Source: Streptomyces sp. NRRL F-2664 (GTDB lineage: Bacteria > Actinomycetota > Actinomycetes > Streptomycetales > Streptomycetaceae). Taken from it: a DNA stretch of 64,000 nucleotides. Shown here piece by piece: positions 56,315 through 64,000 of the stretch. The notes below the pieces were generated by a model. It did no database searches. It had not been told where the DNA came from and saw only the letters and a list, made by a program, of their open reading frames with translations. The position numbers were made by a program, and so were the translations under genes. Position 1 is the first letter of the stretch. Each line of letters opens with the position of its first letter. The DNA is taken from NCBI RefSeq assembly GCF_000719345.1, contig NZ_JOFX01000035.1:1-64000 (forward strand), in the 5' to 3' direction.

Positions 56315-56794
56315 ATGAAACGCATCGGCGTGACCGGACACCGGTCCCTCCCCGAGTCGGTGCTCGCACATGTGGAGAGCGGCCTGCGGGCCGTACTGGG
56401 CGGCCACGAAGGACCGCTGGAGGCGCTCTCCAGCCTCGCCGACGGAGCGGACCAGCTGTTCGCCGCCGTCGCGCTCGAATGCGGCGCCGACCTCACCGTC
56501 GTCATCCCCAGCGACGACTACGAGGACTCTTTCGAGGGCGCCGAGGCACTCGACCGCTACCGGAGCCTCAGGCTGCGGGCCACCCAGGAGATCCGCATGG
56601 ACTTCGCCCGCTCCACGGACGAGGCCTACTACGCCGCGGGCACCTACATCGCCGACTCCTGCGACCGGCTCGTCGCCGTCTGGGACGGCCGGCCCGCCCG
56701 CGGGCACGGCGGCACCGCCGAGATCGTGGCCTACGCCCGGTCCTTGGGCAAGCCCGTCACCGTCCTGTGGCGCGAGGGCGTCTGCCGGGACTGA
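56315..56794 (+). CDS. SLOG-type nucleotide-binding sensor protein
   Basis: A 159-residue Rossmann-like protein. It begins MKRIGVTGHRSL and has LSSLADGADQLFAAVALECG, TVVIPSDDYEDSF and, near the end, SCDRLVAVWDG then GHGGTAEIVAYARSLGKPV. This arrangement fits the SLOG (SMF/DprA-LOG) superfamily, predicted to sense or bind nucleotide-derived ligands in bacterial conflict systems. A perfect palindrome GCAGGTTCCTGC abuts the ATG and could hide the ribosome site. It converges with the SLATT gene 81 bp away. The functional link is inferred from known SLOG-SLATT pairings. Confidence 0.78.
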   Translation: MKRIGVTGHRSLPESVLAHVESGLRAVLGGHEGPLEALSSLADGADQLFAAVALECGADLTVVIPSDDYEDSFEGAEALDRYRSLRLRATQEIRMDFARSTDEAYYAAGTYIADSCDRLVAVWDGRPARGHGGTAEIVAYARSLGKPVTVLWREGVCRD

Positions 56795-56875
56795 GCTGCG
56801 GCTTCGAAGCGCCGTACGGGCCCTTGAACGCCCCCCACGTCCTCGAACGCCCTCCGCGCCCTCGCCACGACCGTG

Positions 56876-57784
56876 CTAACTGCTGTGCCGGGCCAGCCAG
56901 TCCGTGTGCTGCGGCGAGACGTACCGCTCGGTCTCGTACACCGACGACGGCCACTGCGACTCGGTGATGGTCGTCTGCATCACCACCATCATCGCCGCGA
57001 GGTCCTGCTCGATCAGGGTGTGCGCCTCGATCAGCGGATGGTGGCGGCGGACCTCGTTCCACGCGATGCCGGCCGCCGCCGCCGTGCTCAGCAGCCCCGT
57101 CAGCCCCGCCCCCGGACCAGAACCGAACGCCCTCAGCAGCGCGAACAGCAGGGCCAGACAGGTCAGCAGGACGATCGTCCACGACCACAGGTGCGTCGCC
57201 CGCCGCGACACCTCCGTCCGCCGCCGGTACCAGTTGCGCTGCTCGATCAGCCGGTCCCGGACGTACGTCTCCCGCCGCACGTGGTAGCTCTTGCCCCGCA
57301 GCCGGTGCATCGCGCCGGTGATCTCCGCGCCCTCCGGCACGGCGCCGGCCGTCCGCGGATCCTCCCAGCCCATCTTCCGCAGCTCGGCCAGACCCGCCTC
57401 CAGCCGCGTCCCGTACACCTGTGCCGGATCCGCCACGTCACTGCCGAACGGCGCCCCGTGCACCGCGTACCGCCAGGCCAGGGACTTGATGAACTCCGCC
57501 GCACTGCGGTTCAGCTGCCACTGCGGGCGGGCCCGGCGCCGGGTCGCCCGCATGCCCACCCCCAGCACCCCCGCGTAGCCGAGCACGCTCAGCAGTCCGA
57601 ACAGGTGCACCGAGCCGATCCCGGGCCCCGGCGGCAGCGCCGCCGCCCCCGCCGCCACCACGAGCAGCAGCAGCTGGGTCCTCGTCGCCTGGACGGACTC
57701 CCGCTGCCGGGAGACCGCCGCCTGGTCCGTGTGGTGGAAGAGGGCCGGCAGGTCCTCGTTCCGAAAGGTCATGCTGTCACTCAC
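56876..57784 (-). CDS. DUF4231/SLATT-domain membrane protein
   Basis: A 302-residue membrane protein with four hydrophobic helices in two pairs. The second pair is preceded by YVRDRLIEQRNWYRRRTEVS and followed by ITGNEVRR-like helical residues (GIAWNEVRRHHPLIEAHTLI), which fits DUF4231, one of the SLATT (SMODS and SLOG-associating 2TM) families predicted to form pores. The GTG at 57784 was chosen for GAGGGGGG about 5 nt upstream; longer in-frame starts overlap fxsT. It is the last gene of the minus-strand fxs run and faces the SLOG gene. Confidence 0.8.
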   Translation of the reverse strand: MSDSMTFRNEDLPALFHHTDQAAVSRQRESVQATRTQLLLLVVAAGAAALPPGPGIGSVHLFGLLSVLGYAGVLGVGMRATRRRARPQWQLNRSAAEFIKSLAWRYAVHGAPFGSDVADPAQVYGTRLEAGLAELRKMGWEDPRTAGAVPEGAEITGAMHRLRGKSYHVRRETYVRDRLIEQRNWYRRRTEVSRRATHLWSWTIVLLTCLALLFALLRAFGSGPGAGLTGLLSTAAAAGIAWNEVRRHHPLIEAHTLIEQDLAAMMVVMQTTITESQWPSSVYETERYVSPQHTDWLARHSS

Positions 57785-57807
57785 AATGCCCCCCTCATGT
57801 CGGGTGG

Positions 57808-57840
57808 CGGGCGGCGGGGGCCGGTGGACCCCGCCGCCCG
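57808..57840 (-). other. GC hairpin between fxsT and the SLATT gene
   Basis: CGGGCGGCGGGG (57808-57819) pairs perfectly with CCCCGCCGCCCG (57829-57840) around a 9-nt loop, between the fxsT stop and the SLATT start. It may attenuate transcription into the membrane-protein gene. Confidence 0.45.
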
Positions 57841-57845
57841 TCGGA

Positions 57846-60800
57846 TCACACGGCGAGAGGCTCCAGGTCCCGGTGGATTCGCCGCTCGTCACGGGCGTAC
57901 CGGGTGAGGCTGTGGTCCTCCCCGAGCAGCCGCGTCAACTCGGACACCACCTCGGCGCGCAGCCGGGCCGCCTCCTCCTTGCGGCCCAGCGAGTCCAGGC
58001 TGATCGCCATGTTGGAACTGCTCGCCAGCGTCTCCGGGTGATGCGCCCCGAGCGCCTCGCGCAACCGCAGCACGGCGAGCCGCTCCAGCTCCAGGGCCCC
58101 CTCCGGGTCACCCAGGTCGGCCCGGGCGTTCGCCAGGTTGAGGTGGGCGAAGACCGTGTGCGGGTGGTTGTCGCCCAGGACGTCCCGCATCAGCCGGATC
58201 GTCTGCCGCAGCATCGCCTCCGCCGGCTCCGCCGCGCCCGTCCCCCAGTGGAAGACCGCCAGGTTGTTCACGGCCGCCAGCGTGTACGGGTGCCGCTCGC
58301 CCGGCACCTTCATGTACTCGTCCACCACCTCCTGCGCCAGCTCCCGCGCCCCGCCCGGGTCCCCGGTGGCGAACAGGTCGGAAGCCAGGTTCAGTTCGCA
58401 GGACAGCAGGTCCGGGTTGACCGAGGTGTACTTCGCCCGATAGCGGGCCCGAGTGGCCGTGGTCAGCCGCAGCGCGTCCTCCAGCTGGCCGGCCCGGCGC
58501 AGTGATACCGCCAGGTTCTTCGCGGCCGACAGGGTGCCCGGGAACGCCCGGCCCAGCGTCCGCTTGTAGATGTCGTACGTCCGGCTCAGCAGCTGCACCG
58601 AGTCCTCGTACCGGCCCACCTCGCGCAGGTCGCGAGCCAGGTTCTGCGCGGAGGACAGGGTGTACGGGTGCTCCGGGCCGAGCACCTCCGTACGCAGGTC
58701 GTACACCTCCTGGTCGATCTCGCGGGCCCTGGTGTACTGGCCCACCAGCCGCAGGTTCAGCGCCAGGTTGTTCGCCGCCGCCAGCGTCCGCGGGTGCGCC
58801 TCGTGGAAGATCTGGCTGAACCCCTCGTGCGCGTCGGTCGCCAGCTCCATCGCCTGCCCGTAGTCGCCCAGCGCGCCCAGGGTGTTGGCCAGACCGCTCA
58901 TGGTCATGTAGGTGTGCGGGTGGGACGGTCCGAGCACCGCCTTCTGCCGCTCCAGCGTGACCTCGTCGAGCTCCTTCGCCTCCACGAACCGGCCCTGCGA
59001 GCGCAGGATGTTCGACAGGTGGAACCGCAGGTACAGGTACTGGAGGTCGTCGTTGCCCAGCATCTCCTTCCAGGCCTCGCGCAGCTCCTCGCCGAGCTGG
59101 TAGGCGGCCTTGAAGTCGCCGCGCTTCCACAGGTAGCGGACCCGGTCGATCAGCAGCCGGCGCGTCTCCGGCTCCTTGCAGTACCGGGCCTCGGACGGGG
59201 TGAGGTGCGACCAGATGGTGTTGAACCGCGGCCACGTCTCCGGGTTGTCGATCGGCTCGTCGTCGTCCGGCCGTGCACCGGCCAGGATCCGGTGCACGGC
59301 GTGCCGGGCCTCCCGCTGGTCCTCCTCCGGCATCTGCGAGCGGATCACCGCCTGCACCAGCCGGTGCACCTGGATGCTGTTGCTGACCTGGTCGACCTTG
59401 GCCAGCGCGAACCGGCCGATCTCCCGGATGACCCGCCCCAGCACCAGCTTCTCCTGGAGGGAGGCGTCGTACGGCTTGAGGGCGTCGATCATCTCCTTGC
59501 TGTACAGCAGGTTCGCCGAGATCGGCTCCGGCGCCAGGAAGGCGCACAGCTGCAGCAGCCGCACGGCCGCCGGGGACCGCGACTGGAGCCGTTCTATGGA
59601 GATGTTCCAGGTGGCGGCCACCGGCTCCGGATATCCGGGGGGCTGGTTCAGCCCCAGGACGCTCGCCGCCTGCTGGGCCAGCTGCTCGATGTACGTGGCC
59701 ACCGGAGTCGCGGTCTCCGCGATCCAGGCACCCGCCTGCTCGACGGCCAGCGGCAGGTCGCCCACCGCGATCGCCACCTGCTCGGCGTCCTCCTTGCTCA
59801 GCCCGGGGGCCCGGCGCTGGAGGTGCTCGATGGACTCCTCCCGCAGGAAGACGTCCACCGGGAGCGCGTCGCCGTACTGCGACCAGGACTGGTTGCGGGA
59901 GGTCACCAGCACGTGGCCCGGACCGCCCGGCGGGAAGAACCGCTTGAGGGCCTCGGGATCGTCGGCGTTGTCGAAGACCAGCAGCCAGCGGGAGGACGGC
60001 ACCCCGCGCCGCAGCAGGTCGATCGCCTCCTGCGAGGCCGCCGCCATGTCCTCGCCGGTCTGCGCGCCCAGGCGGACGGCGAGCTCCGCGAGCGCCGCGA
60101 CCACGTCGTCGGTCTGCTCCGAGGAGATCCACCACACCAGGTCGTAGTCGGCCATGAACCGGTGCACGTACTCCAGCGCGACCTGGGTCTTGCCGACACC
60201 GCCGAGACCGAACAGCGTCTGCGGCTGCGGCAGCACCACCGCCATGCCGCCGCCGAGCTGGTCGCGCATCCGCTCCAGCACGATGCTGCGGCCGGTGAAA
60301 CCGGGGTTGCGGGGCGGGGCGTTCCAGATCTTCGGCACGGTTCCCGGGAAACGCGGACCGGGCTGCGAGGCGCTCGCCACACTGTCGGGCAGCGCCATCG
60401 GCCGTTCCACCGCGCGCAGCAGGGCGGCCGTCGCATGCACCTCGTCGAGCCGGAAGAGGTCCACCGGATTGCGGTCGATGTACGGCGTGGACAGCCGTAC
60501 GTCACCCACCCTCAGCGGCACCAGCTGGCGCCGGCCCCCCGTCGGGTCCTCGGCGGCCGCCCGCTCCCACACGTCCACGGCACGCGCGGACTTCAGGTAC
60601 GCCGTGGACAGCAGCACCACCGTCCGGGCGGCGGTGTCGATGCTGATGCCCGTGCCGCCGCCCAGGGTGTCCCCGGCGGAGGCCGGTGCGCCCGCCGCCG
60701 GCCGCTCGGCCGACACATCCTTGGGCACCACCCGGAAACCGGCCCGCGTGAGCACCGACTCGATCCAGTCGGCCCACATGCGGTTCTCCGCCACATAGGA

Positions 60801-61844
60801 CAGGAACAGGTCCGCCGGCAGCGCCGGGCGGCGGCGGGTGAAGGCGTCCCGGATGCGCAGCCGGACCTCCTCGCCGATGGCCGGCATGGAGGTGACCTCG
60901 CCCTCGGTGACCACGGACGTCAGCCGCTCGAAGGCGGAGAGCAGGGAATTGGTCAGCCCCGCCTCGTCGCCGAAGGTGGCCAGCGTCTCCTCGTACGCGT
61001 AGTAGGGCCGGTACGGGATCTCCACCGCGCCCCAGTAGGAGGTCAGCTCGTCCCCGACCAGGCCTCCAGGGAACCGGTCGAACTTCAGCCGTGCCAGCGC
61101 CCGGCCCGCGTCCGCCTTCTCCTTCTCGCCCTCGTCGATCCGCATCGGCACCGGATAGATCTTGATCCCGCGGTCGTTGAACCGCTCGTCGATCTGCCGG
61201 GCGACGGAAGCGGCGCCGTCGATGGACTGGTCGGAGAGGGTGAAGCAGTCCACGAGGACGTCCGGCAGGTGCACGGTGCAGATGTCCGCGATGTCGGACA
61301 GGCCGGTGCGGCTGTCGATCAGGACGTAGTCGTAGTTGCTCTTCATGTCGGCGCGTAAGGCGTCGAAGAAGAGGCCGCCGCCGAGCCGGTCGTAGAAGTT
61401 GTCCCAGTCGAAGGTGGACACGGTCGCGGAGTACTCGCGGTTCTGCCGGCCCGCCGAGACGAAGTCCAGGGTGCCGCCGTCGGGGAACTCCCAGCCCAGC
61501 GTCTCCGGAGTGAGCGAGACGGCGTGCGGCTGGATCCGCGCGTAGTCCTTGTGCCAGTCGTCGGGGCGCGCCACCGGACTGGTGGCGGCCCAGGCGTACT
61601 CGCTGATCAGGTCGATGACCCCGGTGGTGGCCCCCAGCGTCGACGGGTCCAGGAAGGGGTGGAAGAAGCGGTGCAGGCCCGGGGCCTCCAGGTCCCAGTC
61701 CACGGCCAGGACCCGCTTGCCGTTCGCCGCCAGGATCCAGGCGGTGTTGGCCAGCGCCATCGTGCGGCCCGTGCCGCCCTTGTACGAGTAGAAGGTGACG
61801 ATGCGTCCGTCACGGCCGTCCCTGCTGTCACGACTCGCTGTCAT
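57846..61844 (-). CDS. fxsT: FxSxx-COOH system TPR protein FxsT (ParA-like NTPase, TIR-like, NB-ARC, TPR)
   Basis: A 1332-residue multidomain protein. Residues 14-~300 form a ParA/MinD-like NTPase with YSYKGGTGRTMALAN (deviant Walker A 22-28, Arg for the second Lys) and VDWDLEAPGLHRFF. Residues ~345-475 are TIR-like (ADLFLSYVAENRMWADWIES). NB-ARC follows, with LFGLGGVGKTQVALEYVHRF at ~540. TPR units cover ~880-1320 (LNLRLVGQYTRAREIDQEVY and repeats). As I recall, this architecture matches FxsT of FxSxx-COOH RiPP clusters. The ATG lies inside the fxsC end (17-bp overlap), so the genes are coupled. Confidence 0.88.
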   Translation of the reverse strand: MTASRDSRDGRDGRIVTFYSYKGGTGRTMALANTAWILAANGKRVLAVDWDLEAPGLHRFFHPFLDPSTLGATTGVIDLISEYAWAATSPVARPDDWHKDYARIQPHAVSLTPETLGWEFPDGGTLDFVSAGRQNREYSATVSTFDWDNFYDRLGGGLFFDALRADMKSNYDYVLIDSRTGLSDIADICTVHLPDVLVDCFTLSDQSIDGAASVARQIDERFNDRGIKIYPVPMRIDEGEKEKADAGRALARLKFDRFPGGLVGDELTSYWGAVEIPYRPYYAYEETLATFGDEAGLTNSLLSAFERLTSVVTEGEVTSMPAIGEEVRLRIRDAFTRRRPALPADLFLSYVAENRMWADWIESVLTRAGFRVVPKDVSAERPAAGAPASAGDTLGGGTGISIDTAARTVVLLSTAYLKSARAVDVWERAAAEDPTGGRRQLVPLRVGDVRLSTPYIDRNPVDLFRLDEVHATAALLRAVERPMALPDSVASASQPGPRFPGTVPKIWNAPPRNPGFTGRSIVLERMRDQLGGGMAVVLPQPQTLFGLGGVGKTQVALEYVHRFMADYDLVWWISSEQTDDVVAALAELAVRLGAQTGEDMAAASQEAIDLLRRGVPSSRWLLVFDNADDPEALKRFFPPGGPGHVLVTSRNQSWSQYGDALPVDVFLREESIEHLQRRAPGLSKEDAEQVAIAVGDLPLAVEQAGAWIAETATPVATYIEQLAQQAASVLGLNQPPGYPEPVAATWNISIERLQSRSPAAVRLLQLCAFLAPEPISANLLYSKEMIDALKPYDASLQEKLVLGRVIREIGRFALAKVDQVSNSIQVHRLVQAVIRSQMPEEDQREARHAVHRILAGARPDDDEPIDNPETWPRFNTIWSHLTPSEARYCKEPETRRLLIDRVRYLWKRGDFKAAYQLGEELREAWKEMLGNDDLQYLYLRFHLSNILRSQGRFVEAKELDEVTLERQKAVLGPSHPHTYMTMSGLANTLGALGDYGQAMELATDAHEGFSQIFHEAHPRTLAAANNLALNLRLVGQYTRAREIDQEVYDLRTEVLGPEHPYTLSSAQNLARDLREVGRYEDSVQLLSRTYDIYKRTLGRAFPGTLSAAKNLAVSLRRAGQLEDALRLTTATRARYRAKYTSVNPDLLSCELNLASDLFATGDPGGARELAQEVVDEYMKVPGERHPYTLAAVNNLAVFHWGTGAAEPAEAMLRQTIRLMRDVLGDNHPHTVFAHLNLANARADLGDPEGALELERLAVLRLREALGAHHPETLASSSNMAISLDSLGRKEEAARLRAEVVSELTRLLGEDHSLTRYARDERRIHRDLEPLAV

Positions 61845-63177
61845 CCGCGTCCCCCCGGTCGGTGTCGTTGTCGTTGCCGTCGTTGTGGCCGCCGAGCGTG
61901 TCGGGCGGGAAGGGGGCCGGCGGCGGGACCGGAGGCCCGTTCATGCCCATCGGCCCGAGCAGCCGCGGCCGCTCGGTGTGGGTGCTGCCGGCCGGCAGAT
62001 AGACCTGGGCGTGCCTGAGGAACTGCTGCGCCGCGGCCTCGACCACCTGCGGCAGGATCTGGCCGAGGGTCTCCATGTTCGCCACCCCGTTGGCGGCCGC
62101 CCGGCAGGCGGCCCGGCCCTGGCCCATCTTGACGGGCAGGGTCTCCTCCAGCCGCCGCGCCAGCTCGGTCTCCTTCGCGCGGCTCTGGTGGTCGTAGCGG
62201 TTCCACGGCACGACCACGTTGACCCACGGCCGGGACTCCTGGTCGAAGGCGGCCAGCCGCTGGCGCCGGTGCTCGTCCTCCACGACCCAGCGGTCCACGA
62301 GCAGGATCTCCGGCCGGGTCGGCGGCTGCTTGCTGTCGTAGTGCCCGGCCTCGTCGTCGAAGGAGCCCAGGCTGGTCTGGTAGTTGAGGTTCTTGACCAG
62401 GTCCTCGGCGACGTAGGCGATGGGCCGCTGCGCCACCGGGTGGTAGGGATTCCACTCCAGTGCACTGTCCCCGTAGTACTCGGGACTGCGGCCGTCCGGC
62501 AGATCGTGCCGGGACGCGGCGGCCACGGTCACGTGCAGGCTGCGGGCGGGACTGCTGCCGGTGGGCCCGAAGGCGCTCGGCACGCCCCGGTAGTCCAGCG
62601 GCCGGACGGGTTCGAGGCGGACGGTCTCGGCGACCCGGACGATGCGCTTGGCCAGCTCGTACACGGCGCGCTCGTACTGCTCGGCGTACCCCCGCAGCTT
62701 GATCAGCCCGTACAGCCCGTCGGTGACGTAGCGCTCGCCGAAGGTGTTGTGGTTGAACTGCAACCGCTCGGCGGGACCCGGGAGTTGGGTCGGGGGGACC
62801 GGCACCCACAGGGCGGGCACGATGGCCTCGGCCGGCTGGTTGCTCAGCGCCCCCTGGTGGATCGCCCGCTGCGCGAACGCATACCACTCCTTGCCGCACA
62901 TCTCACTGGCGAAGTACCGCGGCGAGAACAGCGGCACGAAGACCCGGCAGGTGGCGAGTGCCGCACCCAGCCGCTCCGACCAGCCCTCGCCGCTGCGTAT
63001 CTCCCGGTCCATGAAGCCGGCTTCGGCCCCGGCGGGCAGATCCGTCAGCGCCATGACATGGCTGCAGAGATCACGGAACAGGCGCTCCACCCACATGTCG
63101 GGATCGGGCCCCCCGGCCCCGAATCTCGGTGTATGCGCATAACTGAGAAAAAAATACGGCTGCACTGATGCGGGCAC
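61828..63177 (-). CDS. fxsC: TIR-like protein FxsC
   Basis: A 449-residue protein. The N-terminal TIR-like domain opens PYFFLSYAHTPRFG and contains FVPLFSPRYFASEMCGKEWY, where Glu occupies the place of the catalytic Glu of NAD-cleaving TIR domains. A conserved FxsC-type middle follows (LWVPVPPTQLPGPAERLQFN; VEDEHRRQRLAAFDQESRPW). The tail is acidic and disordered. The GTG at 63177 was chosen by the GGGGGG stretch just upstream; in-frame ATG codons at 63213 and 63237 extend it, so the start is uncertain. The family call rests on the layout and its place next to fxsT. Confidence 0.82.
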   Translation of the reverse strand: MPASVQPYFFLSYAHTPRFGAGGPDPDMWVERLFRDLCSHVMALTDLPAGAEAGFMDREIRSGEGWSERLGAALATCRVFVPLFSPRYFASEMCGKEWYAFAQRAIHQGALSNQPAEAIVPALWVPVPPTQLPGPAERLQFNHNTFGERYVTDGLYGLIKLRGYAEQYERAVYELAKRIVRVAETVRLEPVRPLDYRGVPSAFGPTGSSPARSLHVTVAAASRHDLPDGRSPEYYGDSALEWNPYHPVAQRPIAYVAEDLVKNLNYQTSLGSFDDEAGHYDSKQPPTRPEILLVDRWVVEDEHRRQRLAAFDQESRPWVNVVVPWNRYDHQSRAKETELARRLEETLPVKMGQGRAACRAAANGVANMETLGQILPQVVEAAAQQFLRHAQVYLPAGSTHTERPRLLGPMGMNGPPVPPPAPFPPDTLGGHNDGNDNDTDRGDADDSES

Positions 63178-63256
63178 ACGCCCCCCGTCCCGAAGCTGCG
63201 AGCGAAGAAACATCATTCCGGAGCTGCTTCGCCACATCCCCTCATCGTTCAGTCAA

Positions 63257-64000
63257 TCAGCGTCGGTTTTCGGTCATCCACTCCAGGGCGTGATCAACGG
63301 CGTCCGCGACCGAGAAGAGCATGGTCGACACCCCCGCGACCCGCCCCCTGCGCACCCGCGCATCCGGGAACGCCCTGCCGATCTCCGTGAAATCACCGTC
63401 GTCCAGCGCGACGTCCTCGTACGCGGTCCACTCCCCCTCCTGGCCGGACCCCTGCCGCCCCTCCGGAAGGTTCACCTTCACCACACACTCGTACATGCGC
63501 AAGGGGGGCTTCGGAATTCGATACTCCGCGAGATGGAAAGCGGTGCAGACGGAAAACCCCACATTGATCATGAGTACCTGTCCGCCCTCCCAGCACAGCT
63601 TTCCCAGGGGCGACTCCTCGCCGAGGTGGCATTCCAGGCGGTGCCCGGCGCAAAGCCGCTCCGCGTCCGCCCCGAGCGCGGCGAAAGAGGTCTGCGGATG
63701 GGAGCTCCGCGCCGCCCCCGGCGCCGTGCGGACGGCCTCCGCCAGGGAGCCCATGCCCTGACTGGGGGTGCTCGCCGGGTCGAAGGCGGGCATCCGCTCG
63801 ACGAAGGCCCGCACCTCGGCCTCGTCCATCCCGGCGGTCCGCTCCAGATGGGCGCTGGAGGTCCGGGAGTTCTCCGGGGTGAACGCGGGCACCACCAGGG
63901 TGCCGTGCGGCCCCAGCACCCCCGTCAGGGCGTCGCGCAGCTGCTCGGCGCGCAGCCCGGTGCGGCCCAGGGCGGCGTGCACCAGGAGTCGCATCCCCGG
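63257..64000 (-). CDS. Aminoglycoside N(3)-acetyltransferase-like protein (5' end outside window)
   Basis: At least 247 residues of an AAC(3)-fold protein. The visible part starts near the conserved block MRLLVHAALGRTGL, followed by LGPHGTLVVPAFTPENSR and HPQTSFAALGADAERL. Known AAC(3) proteins have ~30 residues before this block, so the frame runs past 64000 and the 5' end is missing. It lies 79 bp upstream of fxsC on the same strand. AAC(3)-like genes are, to my knowledge, regular members of FxSxx clusters, where they may modify a product rather than give drug resistance. Confidence 0.85.
   Translation of the reverse strand, partial: PGMRLLVHAALGRTGLRAEQLRDALTGVLGPHGTLVVPAFTPENSRTSSAHLERTAGMDEAEVRAFVERMPAFDPASTPSQGMGSLAEAVRTAPGAARSSHPQTSFAALGADAERLCAGHRLECHLGEESPLGKLCWEGGQVLMINVGFSVCTAFHLAEYRIPKPPLRMYECVVKVNLPEGRQGSGQEGEWTAYEDVALDDGDFTEIGRAFPDARVRRGRVAGVSTMLFSVADAVDHALEWMTENRR

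Overview
The window is high-GC actinobacterial DNA, almost certainly from Streptomyces or a close relative. It has GC-rich third codon positions, GTG and TTG starts, a DmdR/IdeR-type iron box, PucR, DUF5685 and SepF-like proteins, a streptogrisin-like protease and many leaderless promoters. The core gene order tlyA-nadK-recN ... pyrG-Nudix ... parA-like-scpA-scpB-rluB ... cmk ... der is that of the M. tuberculosis Rv1694-Rv1713 block, here interspersed with extra genes.

Layout. 0-2.5 kb: the 3' end of a 23S rRNA gene, a 5S rRNA gene with an abnormal 3' part, and 60 bp later a protein with a ~390-residue Arg/Asp/Gly repeat domain before a TPR-like domain. 2.5-10 kb: DUF1015, a HAD-IIA phosphatase, an iron-box-controlled siderophore ABC importer (two permeases and an ATPase) and a membrane acyltransferase. 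9.5-15.3 kb: SCP2-like protein, tlyA, nadK, recN and a glycosyltransferase gene broken by a one-base deletion. 15.3-20.7 kb: a cluster of GC-rich repeats, then a PucR regulator, a BBE-type flavoprotein and a GH15 hydrolase, all on the minus strand. 21-32.7 kb: pyrG, Nudix, a STAND/TPR protein, ald, a ParA-like ATPase with a ribbon-helix-helix-like partner, scpA, scpB and rluB.

32.7-37.7 kb is a compact NAD-metabolism operon: pnuC, nadR (NMN adenylyltransferase/NR kinase), an NrtR-type Nudix repressor, an ADP-ribosylglycohydrolase and a polymerase-beta-type nucleotidyltransferase. Most genes overlap by 4 bp, and a 17-bp perfect palindrome overlaps the predicted -10 box. A second nucleotidyltransferase of the same type converges on the operon's 3' end. 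37.7-56.2 kb: Rieske lipoprotein, DUF952, prephenate dehydrogenase, cmk, plsC-like, der, an Rpf/LysM secreted protein, a WYL regulator, a PAP2 phosphatase, a polytopic mannosyltransferase, an MFS exporter, an acyl-CoA dehydrogenase, a SepF-like protein, a DUF5685 protein with a Cys-rich tail and a secreted S1 protease.

56.3-64 kb is the most unusual region. A SLOG-type nucleotide-sensor gene converges on a minus-strand run that reads, in transcription order, AAC(3)-like acetyltransferase (cut by the window edge), FxsC (TIR-like), FxsT (ParA-like NTPase, TIR-like, NB-ARC, TPR; 1332 aa) and a DUF4231/SLATT membrane protein. This looks like the downstream part of an FxSxx-COOH RiPP/radical-SAM system coupled to a predicted conflict-type SLOG/SLATT module. 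The precursor peptide and radical SAM enzyme would be expected just beyond the right edge.

No CRISPR array, insertion sequence, tRNA or convincing integrated element was seen. All calls come from reading the sequence and translations; no database search was run.
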